NCBI GenBank assembly: GCA_000755425.1
Contig: BBMT01000016.1
Span: 1-64,000, forward strand
Reading direction: 5' to 3'
DNA length: 64,000 nucleotides
DNA from: Vibrio maritimus
GTDB taxonomy: Bacteria > Pseudomonadota > Gammaproteobacteria > Enterobacterales > Vibrionaceae
Shown: positions 8,441 through 17,998 of the stretch, one piece after another
Numbering within the stretch: the first letter of the stretch is position 1
Layout of the letters: each line of letters starts with the position of its first letter
The notes under the pieces: generated by a model
Seen by the model: the letters and a program-made list of their open reading frames with translations, nothing else
What the model was told of the DNA's origin: nothing
Database searches by the model: none
Made by a program: the position numbers and the translations under genes

Positions 8441-9904
8441 TTAGCCAGAAAGTGTAGGTGATTCGAGTTGTTTGTCGATTTTCGATACTTCTTCGATCAT
8501 CACTGGGTCATGGGAACAAAAAGGCTGTGAGTTGACGCTAACAATACTTGGGTCTTTGGTTTGTGTGCACTCCCCAGTTTTATGAAGCTCTGCAATATGA
8601 AAACGCAGCACAATGTAGCCAAGGACACCAAACACAATATTGCCTACTGCTTGACCATATAACACGCCCAAGGCTCCAAACCACAGAGACCCGAAGTAGA
8701 CGAATGGCAAGGTACCTGCCGTTGCTTTTCCTAAATTGAGCGCAGTGGAGTAAAGCGGTTTGCCTAGGTTATTAAATGATGTATTGGCTACAAACAGCAC
8801 ACCGTTAAATACGAAGGTGATCGCCACATAAGTGGCAAAAGCCGCAACAATATGCGCCGCATCGCCAGTCAATGAAAACACCGCTATTAAAGGATCTTGT
8901 ACTAAGTAGAGCAACAAGCAAACCACCAGCGTGTAGAGCGTAGTGACAATTAACGAGTTCTTTAGTGTCTCTTCAACCCTATCAATCCTTGCTGCACCGA
9001 AATTTTGGCCAATAATAGGCCCCACCGCCCCAGATAGCGCAAAGATAAACGCGAAACAGACGGGAATAATGCGGCCAATTACGGCAAAACCTGCCACATA
9101 ATCCTCACCATATTGAGCAATAGCCGTGGTAACAATAGCGTTGCCGATTGGCGTCGCGGTGTTAGTCACAATCGCCGGGAGAGCAATCGCAAGCATGACC
9201 TTAGCATCGCGTTTTACAGAGTCAAAGGTTGGTCTCGAAAGCAGCTGGTGTACTTTAATGAGCGGCACAAATGAGAAATAGAATACGGCGAATCGAGCGA
9301 CGACAGAAGCAGCCGCAGCGCCTTCTACATTCCAGTTGAAGCCAAAGATAAATAACGGGTCGAGAATGGCATTAACAATACCGCCCGCGAGTGTCGCCCA
9401 CATCGAGCGCTTAGCGTCACCCGCAGCACGGAGCCCCGCGCCACTCGCCATCCCGAGAGCAATGAGTGGAGTACTTGGAAGCAAAATCCACAAATAAGCT
9501 TCAGCACGCTCATGCGCTCGACCTTCCGCTCCAATGGCTGTAAGAAGTTCCGGTATATAAGCGCACATCAGTGCGGTCACCAAAGCACTGATTACAAAGG
9601 AGATCACCAAGACACTACTGCCAAGCTCTCGTGCATAATCTATCTTCTTAGCGCCAATGGCTTTGGACATCAATGCGCCCATAGCAATGGATGTACCGAT
9701 ACTGACTGAAGTAGCAAAGAAAGTGAGGGTGCCCGCAAAGCCCACCGCAGCGGCGAGCTCTGCTTGTCCGAGCATACTGATAAACAGCATGTCGAGTAAG
9801 TCAACAACGAAAATCGCCATGATGCCCACTGTCGATGTCCCGGACATCACCAAAATGTGGCGCATCGTTGATCCTTCAACAAACTTGGCAGACTGTTCAG
9901 CCAT
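8441..9904 (-). CDS. MATE family multidrug efflux protein
   Basis: 487 residues, intact, about twelve hydrophobic segments arranged as two repeats, inner membrane. Na+ or H+ coupled export of cationic drugs is the family role. The N-terminus (MRHILVMSGTSTVGIMAIFVVDLLDMLF) and the second-half start (VMLAIALPAIVTNTATPIGN) are the typical paired MATE signatures. The C-terminal 45 residues after the last helix are hydrophilic. It lies upstream of zntA on the same strand, but the zntA promoter sits between them, so they are probably separate units. Substrate not predictable. Confidence 0.85.
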   Translation of the reverse strand: MAEQSAKFVEGSTMRHILVMSGTSTVGIMAIFVVDLLDMLFISMLGQAELAAAVGFAGTLTFFATSVSIGTSIAMGALMSKAIGAKKIDYARELGSSVLVISFVISALVTALMCAYIPELLTAIGAEGRAHERAEAYLWILLPSTPLIALGMASGAGLRAAGDAKRSMWATLAGGIVNAILDPLFIFGFNWNVEGAAAASVVARFAVFYFSFVPLIKVHQLLSRPTFDSVKRDAKVMLAIALPAIVTNTATPIGNAIVTTAIAQYGEDYVAGFAVIGRIIPVCFAFIFALSGAVGPIIGQNFGAARIDRVEETLKNSLIVTTLYTLVVCLLLYLVQDPLIAVFSLTGDAAHIVAAFATYVAITFVFNGVLFVANTSFNNLGKPLYSTALNLGKATAGTLPFVYFGSLWFGALGVLYGQAVGNIVFGVLGYIVLRFHIAELHKTGECTQTKDPSIVSVNSQPFCSHDPVMIEEVSKIDKQLESPTLSG

Positions 9905-9980
9905 TGAATTCCCTTTCTGTCTACAAACGCTCTACATACAACAAAGGGCGCCGCAGCGCCCGTTTCGAATAATATCTAGT

Positions 9981-10397
9981 TTATACTGGATGTTTGAAGC
10001 ATGCTTCAATAGTTTTACCAATAGCACGCAGCACATCACGACGAGTGATCACACCGACCAAGCGTCCATTGTCGATAACCGGATACATCTTCGGCTTGCC
10101 CACTTTCATCATGTCAGCCAGTTCGATGATGGAGGTGTGCGGTGCAACGGACAATACCTCACGGTACATACAGTCACCTACAGTATGCGTATCCTGACAG
10201 TGATAGCTCACTTTCACTAGCTTCTCGAGCAAGTCTTGCTCCGAGATAAAACCGATCACTTGTTCTTTGTCGTTAATGACTGGGCCACCTAGATGAGTCG
10301 ATTGCATCACTTTGTCGAGTGCTGCACTGAGCGACATGTCTTCCGTGAACGTGACCGTTCTTTGCGTCATATAATCTTTTACTTTTAGCGACTCCAT
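9981..10397 (-). CDS. Two-CBS-domain protein
   Basis: 138 residues made almost entirely of a Bateman module: CBS1 about residues 5-60 (VKDYMTQRTVTFTEDMSL, then GGPVINDKEQVIGFISEQD) and CBS2 about 75-135 (VGDCMYREVLSVAPHTSI, then MYPVIDNGRLVGVITRRDVLRAI). CBS pairs bind adenine nucleotides and regulate other proteins. No catalytic domain is fused, so the target is unknown. Start at 10397 follows AAGGAGAG. Divergent from the small ORF at 10637. Confidence 0.85.
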   Translation of the reverse strand: MESLKVKDYMTQRTVTFTEDMSLSAALDKVMQSTHLGGPVINDKEQVIGFISEQDLLEKLVKVSYHCQDTHTVGDCMYREVLSVAPHTSIIELADMMKVGKPKMYPVIDNGRLVGVITRRDVLRAIGKTIEACFKHPV

Positions 10398-10636
10398 AGC
10401 ACTCTCCTTACTTCCCGATATCCAAACCTTGTACGTTCATTTTGGTGCAATCCGTCACAAGGTAGAAATGGGACTTATCGATACTATCGATAGTGAATCC
10501 CTATCACAGCGGAAACTCCTTGATTCCACTGCATTGATATTTCTAAGCGTAAGACGGTTTTTTCGATTTTGCCTATCTTATCGATAAGAATTTTGTAACA
10601 ATCCCGTGAATTAGATTTTCTGTTACTGGCTTCATT
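10398..10636. promoter_or_regulatory. Divergent intergenic region with three TATCGATA palindromes
   Basis: TATCGATA occurs at 10476-10483, 10485-10492 and 10579-10586; the first two are 9 bases apart and the third sits inside CTTATCGATAAG. Three copies of an 8-base palindrome in 240 bases suggest an operator, but I do not recognise the regulator. Confidence 0.35.
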
Positions 10637-10894
10637 ATGTTTAAAAAGCTGCTCCAATCCTTATCCGATGCTGTTGAGTTTCGCTCGCGCATCTGGGTCG
10701 TTCACATCTCAGAATCATTTCTTAAAGACCAATCTTTTGTGGTCAATGAAGATCAGTTTTCAAGCCCGTTGTCTTGGATGAGAAGCCGCGGCTACTCTGA
10801 AACTATGCTGGGCAAAGTCGAAACAATGAAGCGCTCACAAGTACTCGTTGTTGAACTCGGAGAAACCACTCATCAGCTAATGAGGGTGAAATAA
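10637..10894 (+). CDS. Small conserved-looking hypothetical protein
   Basis: 85 residues starting MFKKLLQSLSDAVEFRS, soluble, mixed alpha/beta, no signal peptide, no Cys and no recognised motif. The start is set by the only in-frame ATG near the promoter region. The stop codon overlaps an inverted repeat that could be its terminator, which supports a real gene. It is divergent from the CBS protein and convergent with nirD. I do not recognise its function. Confidence 0.55.
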   Translation: MFKKLLQSLSDAVEFRSRIWVVHISESFLKDQSFVVNEDQFSSPLSWMRSRGYSETMLGKVETMKRSQVLVVELGETTHQLMRVK

Positions 10895-10910
10895 CCTCAC
10901 CCTCACCTTT
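10882..10910 (+). terminator. Possible terminator overlapping the small ORF's stop
   Basis: GAGGGTGA (10882-10889) pairs with TCACCCTC (10897-10904) around a 7-base loop, followed by a weak T-rich stretch. It also serves nirD on the other strand if functional. Confidence 0.45.
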
Positions 10911-10923
10911 ATTGGGACATCGC

Positions 10924-11250
10924 TTACGCTGACATCACCCACACTTCCTCACCACGCACTTCCACCTGCCAAGTTTTAACGCTGACTTTTGGCTCTTCAA
11001 TACATTCACCAGAGATGAGATCGAAATGCTGTTTGTACAGTGGTGACGCCACACAATCTCGTCCGCCGATATCACCAACAATCCCGCGACTTAGTACAAA
11101 GGCTTCGCCAATCGGATCCCAGTTATCAATTGCAAACACACCTTGGTCTGTCTCTGGCAAGTAAAACAGTGCAAGTTGCTCATCGCCAACCAGTGCACCT
11201 CTACCTTGATAAGGGGTCAAATCAGCCACGTCACAAATCTTATTCCACAT
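10924..11250 (-). CDS. nirD: Nitrite reductase (NADH) small subunit
   Basis: 108 residues, Rieske-like fold without the metal ligands typical of NirD. Partner of NirB in the cytoplasmic reduction of nitrite to ammonium. Sequence cues: VGDEQLALFYLPET, the Asp-rich GVFAIDNWDPIGEAFVLSRG, and SPLYKQHFDLISGECIE. It starts 2 bases after the nirB stop, so the two are translationally coupled. Last gene of the unit. Confidence 0.93.
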   Translation of the reverse strand: MWNKICDVADLTPYQGRGALVGDEQLALFYLPETDQGVFAIDNWDPIGEAFVLSRGIVGDIGGRDCVASPLYKQHFDLISGECIEEPKVSVKTWQVEVRGEEVWVMSA

Positions 11251-11252
11251 GA

Positions 11253-13745
11253 TTAATCCTCCAGTTGCGGGTCAACGATAGTCACAGGGATCCTTTGGCC
11301 TCGAACTCGCTGGTAGCCAAGATCCTTACTTTGCTGCTCACTGTTGATAAAAGGCATAAACGTCGCGCGTTTCTCTTCAGACTCGACGGCGGTTTTCCAT
11401 TCACATTGGTAGGTATCAACAATGTGCTGCATTTGCGTTTCAAGCTGTGTGTTAATGCCTAATGAGTCCTCAATCACCACTTGTTTCAGGTAATCCAGCC
11501 CACCCTCTAAGCTTCCATCCAAACCGATGTACGCTGCAGACGTTCGCCCGTCTTAACGTAGAACATCAACACTCTGTCGATCAAAGTGACCAACTCTTCT
11601 GTGGTTAGATCAGATGCGAGCAAATCTGCATGACGTGGACGCATCCCGCCATTGCCACATACATATAGGTTCCAGCCATTTTCGGTGGCAATCACACCAA
11701 TATCTTTACTTTGCGCCTCAGCACACTCACGTGTACAACCTGACACCGCAAACTTGATCTTATGGGGAGCTCGAAGACCCTTGTAGCGATTTTCAAGATC
11801 GATAGCGAGCCCCACGGAATCGTCGACGCCATAACGACACCACGTCGAGCCCACACACGACTTCACTGTGCGCAGCGACTTACCGTAAGCGTGGCCGGTT
11901 TCAAAGCCTGCTGAGATTAATGTGTCCCAAATTTCCGGAAGTTGCTCCACCTGAGCACCAAACAAGTCCACTCGCTGGCCACCGGTAATCTTGGTGTAGA
12001 GATCAAACTTCTTCGCCACCTCACCGAGTACAATCAGTTTTTCAGGAGTAATTTCACCACCGGGGACACGTGGCACGACTGAATAAGAGCCATCTTTTTG
12101 TAGATTCGCAAGGAACAGATCGTTTGAGTCTTGTAATCCACGATGTGAGCCTTCTAGAACATGTTCATTCCACAGAGAGGCAAACACAGAAGCCGCAGTA
12201 GGCTTACAAATGTCACAGCCTTTACCCTTGCCGTGCTTTTCAATCAGTTCATCAAAGCTCTTAATGGAATCCACTTGGCAAATGTGAAACAGCTCCTGCC
12301 TTGAAAATTCGAAGTGTTCACAAAGATGGTTATTAACCTCTTGTCCCATCGCCACCAGCTCTTCATCAAGAACGCTTTTCACCATGTTGGCGCAGCACCA
12401 CAGCCAGTTCCAGCCTTAGTTTCGTCTTTTAATGTCGCGAGATCATGAGCGCCTGCATGAATGGCTTCGACCAAATCCCCACGAGTTACATTGTGACAAG
12501 AACAGATCATGGTTGAGGCACTTGCGCCGCCAGATAATGAACTGGTATCAAACAGCAGCTCCGCTGGATGCTCAGGTAGAGTTTTCTCATTGAGATACGC
12601 TTGCAAGAGCAAATCGTAATCGGTGGTATCTCCAACCAGAATTGCGCCTAGGAGACGGCTACTGCTTTCATCAACGATGAGCTTTTTATAAGTGCCTTGA
12701 GCCGTATCTTGCAGCACCATCTCTTTTGCCCCAGGTGTTTGCATTTGCGCATCACCAATGGAAGCAACATCAACCCCAAGTAACTTGAGTTTGGTGCTCA
12801 TGTCAGCACCTTCAAACGTCGCCGCTTTACCCATAAGCTGGTCTGCGACTGCGCGCGCCATGGCATAACCGGGTGCCACCAAGCCAAAGATACGATTTTG
12901 CCAAAGGGCACATTCACCGATTGCGTAAATAGCTTCATCACTGGTTTGGCAATGGTCGTTAATCACGATGCCGCCACGCTCACCAATATCTAAACCCGCC
13001 TCCCTTGCGAGTGCGTCTTGGGGACGAATACCGGCGGAAAATACCACTACGTCTACATCCAAAGGCTCAGCATCTTTAAACACCATGCGATGATAAGCAG
13101 TTTCACCATCACAGATCTTATCGGTACCGGTTGAGGTGTGAACCGTTAGCCTAGGTCTTCAATTTTGTTCTTCAACAGACCGCCAGCACCATCATCAAGC
13201 TGCACTGGCATGAGTCTTGGCGCAAACTCTACTACGTGAGTTTCAAGTCCAAGAAGCTTTAAAGCGTTAGCCGCTTCAAGACCCAGCAAGCCACCGCCGA
13301 TAACCGCGCCCGTTTTCGCTCCCTCACACGCTTTACGAATCGCAGAAAGATCATCCAAAGTTCTATATACGAAGACGTTGTCGCGATCTTTGCCTTCAAT
13401 CGGCGGCACAAACGGATAAGAGCCCGTCGCCAAGACCAAGTGGTCATAACCAAGAATGTCTTCGTCATCAAGAGTGATACGTTTGCTTTGTTTATCAACG
13501 CCGGTGACACGGCTGCCGAGTACTAGCTCAACACCATATTTTTTGTACCACTCTTCGTCTCCTAGCATCAGAGAGTCATGCGAATTACCAGAAAACAGCG
13601 ATGAAAGCTGAACACGGTCATAGGCAGCATAACGCTCCTCGCCAATCACCGTAATTCGATAATTTAAATGTCCTTGCAGGCTAATGAGATGAGCGATGAA
13701 ATGATGCCCAACCATGCCATTACCGACTACAACGATATGTTCCAT
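11253..13745 (-). CDS. nirB: Nitrite reductase (NADH) large subunit (three apparent frameshifts)
   Basis: Assimilatory nitrite reduction, NO2- + 3 NADH to NH4+. Corrected length about 831 residues. N-terminal FAD site VVVGNGMVGHHF, NAD site GAVIGGGLLGLEAANAL, a BFD-like [2Fe-2S] segment (MICSCHNVTRGDLV through TGCGG), then siroheme/[4Fe-4S] ligands near CVGSTWCRYG and SGCTRECAEAQ. Breaks: near 13148 (one base lost after GGC), 12396 (one G lost in TGTGGTGGC, rebuilding the Cys-Gly-Gly-Cys cluster motif) and 11516 (one A lost in AAA). With all three repaired the gene is continuous from the ATG at 13745. It follows nrtC by 11 bases. Siroheme comes from cobA in the neighbouring unit. Confidence 0.93.
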
Positions 13746-13756
13746 ATCTCGTCTCC

Positions 13757-14596
13757 CTATGCGCTTTTCTTCGCGTCTTGCTGCTTGCTGATTTCTGCCG
13801 TCGCTGACAACTCGTTTTTGGCTTGCTTTTCATATAAGAAGGTCAAGACGGCTTGACGGTATTTCTGATATTGCGGGTTGTCAGCCATCGCTACGCGATT
13901 TCTAGGTCGTTCCAGATCGATATCTAAAACTTCACCAATCGTCGCTGCCGGTCCATTGGTCATCATCACTATCTTGTCGGAGAGAAGTACGGCTTCATCT
14001 ACATCGTGAGTAATCATGATGACGGTATTGTTGAGCTCCGCCTGAATCGCCATTAACGCATCTTGAAGCTTGGCGCGCGTTAGAGCATCGAGTGCTCCAA
14101 ATGGTTCATCCATCAGTAAGACTTTGGGTTTTAACGCTAGTGCGCGGGCAATACCAACGCGCTGCTTCATACCGCCGGAAATTTCATCTGGCCTCTTGTC
14201 CGCAGCGTGAGCCATTTCAACCAGGTCGAGATAGTGATGAACCTGCTCTTTCACCCAAGCTTTATCTTTGCCTTTCGCGACCTGCTTTACCGCAAGTTCA
14301 ATGTTTTCATACACCGAAAGCCAAGGCAGTAATGAATGGTTTTGGAACACAACCGCTCGCTCAGGTCCAGGGCCATCGACTTCACGACCATCGACAATCA
14401 CACCACCATCGGTTGGGAAATGCAGACCCGCGACCAAGTTCAGTACTGTGGACTTACCACAGCCTGAGTGACCAATTAGCGAGATAAACTCCCCTTTTTG
14501 GATCTGTAAATTGACATTCTTGAGTGCCACAAACTCCCCTTGTGGCGTAGGGAACCGCATTCCTAGCTGGGTCAGGTCAAGTAAAGGTTTCGACAT
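13757..14596 (-). CDS. Nitrate ABC transporter ATP-binding protein
   Basis: 279 residues, NrtD/SsuB/TauB-like ATPase without the C-terminal sensor domain found in cyanobacterial NrtC. Walker A GHSGCGKST, signature SGGMKQRVGIARALA, Walker B VLLMDEPFGALD, H-loop ITHDVDEAV. Powers nitrate (perhaps nitrite) import with the permease and the binding protein upstream. Start at 14596 by homology. Confidence 0.9.
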   Translation of the reverse strand: MSKPLLDLTQLGMRFPTPQGEFVALKNVNLQIQKGEFISLIGHSGCGKSTVLNLVAGLHFPTDGGVIVDGREVDGPGPERAVVFQNHSLLPWLSVYENIELAVKQVAKGKDKAWVKEQVHHYLDLVEMAHAADKRPDEISGGMKQRVGIARALALKPKVLLMDEPFGALDALTRAKLQDALMAIQAELNNTVIMITHDVDEAVLLSDKIVMMTNGPAATIGEVLDIDLERPRNRVAMADNPQYQKYRQAVLTFLYEKQAKNELSATAEISKQQDAKKSA

Positions 14597-14667
14597 CGTT
14601 AACTTCCTTATTCGATTATCAAGGCGTCATTTCTTCTCAATGAGAACAGAATGACAACAGAGCCTAG

Positions 14668-15635
14668 TTAGCGGAGCGATTGTTGTTTGTTCCAAGAAAA
14701 ATGCTTTTGCAGCAGCAACATGCCGCGATCAAGCAAGAGCCCGATAAAGCCGATGGTAATCACTGCGACCATGATGCGGCCTAGTGATGCTGAGCTACCA
14801 TTTTGGAACTCATCCCATACGAATTTGCCAAGCCCTGGGTTTTGAGCCAGCATTTCGGCTGCAATCAGCACCATCCAAGCAATACCCAGTGACAGTCGAA
14901 GGCCAGTGAAAATCATTGGAATCGCAGAAGGCAATACAATGGTGCGAATATGCTGCCACCAAGAGAGCTTCAACACCTTACTCACGTTGAGCAAATCTTT
15001 ATCTACGCTAGTGACACCAACAGCGGTATTGATAAGTGTTGGCCATAGGCTACACAGAGCTACGGTAATCAATGAGTTGACAAAAGATTTCGCAAACAAA
15101 GGATCGTCACTCACGTATGTCGCACTCACCACCATGGTCACGATAGGCAGCCAAGCCAAAGGTGATACCGGTTTTAGTAGTTGAATGATGGGGTTAAATG
15201 CCTGGTAAACACCCTGATTCAACCCCAGCACAATCCCAAGGGGAATCGCAATCACTGACGCCAAGATAAACCCGCCCGCCACAGTAATCAGTGAAGTGCC
15301 AATTTGGTCAAAGAAAGTCGGTTTCCCCGTATAAGGCGAATCTTCACTTTCGCGTCCGGATTTTTCGCCAGCTTGGCTGCATTGCGCTTTTCTTGACGCT
15401 CAACAAACGCCAGCGCTTTATCGCGTTCCTCAACGTGTTCTGCAGCTAAATTTTTGAACTGTTCAAACGTCTGAACGGGTCCTGGTAAGGTACCTAAAGA
15501 CGTCTCTACCTGTTTTGCTGCCAAATGCCACATCATTAGGAAACACAAAATCCCAATGAGGGGGAACAGCAGCACTCGGCTGCGGTTCACCACCATCTCG
15601 CGGCTTGGCTTAAGTGAAATAACGTTCGTTGCCAT
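14668..15635 (-). CDS. nrtB: Nitrate ABC transporter permease (one apparent frameshift)
   Basis: Corrected length 322 residues, about six membrane helices in the BPD_transp_1 domain. The EAA loop reads SKVLKLSWWQHIRTIVLPSAIP. A long cytoplasmic or linker segment follows the first helix (residues 50-105), rich in Lys/Glu. The frame breaks near 15336, where one C is lost in CGCCCTTAT; restoring it joins VKIRPYTGKP with the permease core. Lies between nrtA and the ATPase gene, all on one strand. Confidence 0.9.
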
Positions 15636-15698
15636 CGCCTATACTCCTTAGCTTTTCTCGGCTTACTCGTTTTAACGTTCCAGATAAGACGCTGACGT

Positions 15699-17099
15699 CT
15701 ACACTTTGTCGTTACCTTTCAGACCAATAGAGAACTTTTTCAGGTACTCGTTCGGCTTAGTACCGTCATACACGATGTTGTCGATAAAGTGAGTTTGTGG
15801 GGCGCGGAAGCCATCTTCATTTTTGAAATCAGGGAAGTCTTTCGACGTTAGCACGCCATCTTCTACCAAGGCCTCAGCCGCTTGTTGATAGATATCTGGG
15901 CGGTAAACTTCTTTAGCAATATCCATGTACCACTGGTCGTCTTGCGAGTCTGCAATCTGTCCCCAACGTCGCATCTGCGTTAGGTACCAAATCGCGTCAC
16001 TGTAGTATGGGTAAGTAGCGTTATGACGGAAGAACACGTTAAAGTCCGGCACATCACGCTTATCACCTTTCTCATACTCAAACGTACCGGTCATGCTGTT
16101 GGCGATAACCTCAGCATCAGCGCCAACGTAGGCACTTTTCGAGAGCATTTTCACTGCTTCTTGACGGTTGGCATTGTTGTTTTCATCCAACCAATGTGCG
16201 GCGCGGATAAGCGCTTTCACAACGCGGATATGCGTATTAGGGTTCTCTTCAGCCCAAGATTTCGACACACCAAACACTTTCTCAGGGTTGTTTTTCCAAA
16301 TCTCGTAATCCGTAACGACAGGAACACCAATGCCCTTAAACACTGCTTGCTGGTTCCACGGTTCACCTACGCAATAGCCTTCAATCGTGCCCGCTTCCAT
16401 CGTCGCTGGCATTTGTGGAGGAGGCGTCACGCTAAGCAGAACGTCTGCGTCTACTTGGCCGCTGTTATCACCTGATTTTGGTGCGTAGTAACCTGGGTGA
16501 ATTCCCCCGGCTGCTAACCAGTAGCGCAGCTCATAGTTGTGCGTGGAAACAGGGAAAACCATACCCATATTGAACGGCTTACCCTCATCAAGATATCCTT
16601 CAACTACAGGCTTTAGCGCATCTGCCTTGATTGGGTGAACAGGTTTGCCATCGGCCTGCTTTGGAATGTGCTGCTTCATCGCATCCCAAGTGTTATTAGA
16701 AACGGTGATGGCATTACCATTTAGATCCATGCTGAATGCGGTAATGACCTCCGCCTTAGTACCGATACCGATGGTCGCTCCCAGAGGCTGACCAGCCAGC
16801 ATATGAGCGCCGTCCAGTTCACCGTCGATGACGCGGTCTAGCAGTACTTTCCAGTTCGCTTGTGCTTCCAAGGTGACATAAAGACCTTCATCTTCGAAAA
16901 AGCCTTTTTCGTAAGCCACCGCCAGCGGTGCCATATCAGTCAGTTTGATAAAACCAAACTTGAGCTCTTCAATTTCCGGCTCACCCAACTCAGCCCAAGC
17001 CGATGTGCCAACCAGTAGCGTTGCCGTTGCAATAGTCGCGGTACTGACGCGGTGAAACGTCTTACCCACTTTGTTTGCTCGTTGCGTCCATTTCTTCAT
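15699..17099 (-). CDS. nrtA: Nitrate ABC transporter substrate-binding protein
   Basis: 466 residues, intact. N-terminal Sec-type signal peptide with cleavage after SAWA (about residue 36), then the NrtA/NasS-type periplasmic binding fold: [31 protein letters not shown], and [13 protein letters not shown]. Binds nitrate in the periplasm for NrtB and the ATPase. A cytoplasmic NasS sensor is a homologue, but the clear signal peptide argues for transport. First gene of its unit, preceded by a leader that holds an intrinsic terminator. Confidence 0.92.
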   Translation of the reverse strand: MKKWTQRANKVGKTFHRVSTATIATATLLVGTSAWAELGEPEIEELKFGFIKLTDMAPLAVAYEKGFFEDEGLYVTLEAQANWKVLLDRVIDGELDGAHMLAGQPLGATIGIGTKAEVITAFSMDLNGNAITVSNNTWDAMKQHIPKQADGKPVHPIKADALKPVVEGYLDEGKPFNMGMVFPVSTHNYELRYWLAAGGIHPGYYAPKSGDNSGQVDADVLLSVTPPPQMPATMEAGTIEGYCVGEPWNQQAVFKGIGVPVVTDYEIWKNNPEKVFGVSKSWAEENPNTHIRVVKALIRAAHWLDENNNANRQEAVKMLSKSAYVGADAEVIANSMTGTFEYEKGDKRDVPDFNVFFRHNATYPYYSDAIWYLTQMRRWGQIADSQDDQWYMDIAKEVYRPDIYQQAAEALVEDGVLTSKDFPDFKNEDGFRAPQTHFIDNIVYDGTKPNEYLKKFSIGLKGNDKV

Positions 17100-17135
17100 A
17101 GCACTATCTCCGTGTGATGCTTAAAAATTTTTTCC

Positions 17136-17194
17136 AAAAAAAAGGCGCTACTGCCATATATAAGCAATAGAGCCTATGTTTAAGCAGTAACGCC
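17136..17194 (-). terminator. Intrinsic terminator in the nrtA leader (attenuator)
   Basis: On the minus strand GGCGTTACTGC pairs with GCAGTAGCGCC (11 pairs, one U-G), loop 29 bases, followed by eight T. It lies 36 bases upstream of the nrtA start and downstream of the probable promoter, so it can only reduce transcription of nrtA onward unless it is overcome, presumably by the NasT antiterminator encoded just upstream. Confidence 0.8.
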
Positions 17195-17277
17195 GTCGCC
17201 AACCTTTCATTCACCGCCGTTGATGATTTCAGGAGCTGCCCACTTAAGGGCGGGGGTATTGTAGTTAATATGAGTAA

Positions 17278-17293
17278 TTCAATATGCGTGCCA
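17278..17293 (-). promoter_or_regulatory. Sigma-54-like promoter of the nrtA operon
   Basis: Minus-strand TGGCACGCATATTGAA matches the -24/-12 consensus (TGGCACG, four bases, TTGCW) except for A in place of C in the -12 GC. Direct TGCAC repeats at 17370-17374 and 17377-17381 lie about 90 bases upstream and may be activator half-sites. Confidence 0.6.
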
Positions 17294-17417
17294 GCTTTGA
17301 ATTACCCCTTAAAATCATACACTTAACTAAAACAAGTTCCATCCAGGCCGTTTTTTTGCTTCTCCAGTGTGCACCCTGCACCAATTGAATGAATTATCAT
17401 TAACCCGAAAGTGGTAG

Positions 17418-17989
17418 TTAGAGATGAATAGATTCTAAAGTGTTGATCAGATTCTTTGCGACTTGAGCTAGAGATAAGCTCGACTGCATGGCTGATTTGC
17501 GAAGCGCAGCAAACGCCGTCTGTTCATCTAGGTGGTGGTGCTTCATCAGCAGCCCCTTGGCCTTCTCGATAACTTTTCGCTCTTCAAGTTTTAGGTTCAG
17601 TGCTGCGATTTTTTGGTCATCTTGAATGGATTTCTCTCGCACTTGTCTGGCGTGAATCACCCAGGCACTAAGTTCGAATTGGGAGTCATGAGGCAGCAAA
17701 ACATAATCATTGCTCACCGGTAAGCGATTGATATCATTATTATTGAGTTGTTTAAGGATAACGAGAAGTGGACGCTGTAGCTGCTTAGCGACCTCAATGA
17801 TCAGCGACAGTTCAGCACAAGGTTGCTGCCAAGAAATGACAAGGGTAGCTGAGGCTCTTTTTCAAGCATGGACTCCAGCTGAGACAGCTGGCAGCCCATA
17901 ATTTTATCAAAGTCTCTGGCAAGCCTAGCGCTTATATGCGCCTGCTCGGCGATTGAATCGCAACAAACTAAGACTGGTGTTTTTGGCAT
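17418..17989 (-). CDS. nasT: Receiver-ANTAR antitermination protein, NasT type (one apparent frameshift)
   Basis: Corrected length 190 residues. An N-terminal pseudo-receiver (about 1-120, VLVCCDS where acidic residues would normally sit) and a C-terminal ANTAR RNA-binding helix bundle (about 130-185: KLEERKVIEKAKGLLMKHHHLDEQTAFAAL). This is the architecture of NasT, which lets RNA polymerase pass leader terminators of nitrate genes, rather than NIT-domain NasR (about 400 residues). One base is lost near 17847; repair gives LTLVISWQQPCAELSLIIEV. Nine bases after ybiB and last in the nasA unit, so it may control its own synthesis. Confidence 0.85.
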
Positions 17990-17998
17990 ACGATTTCC

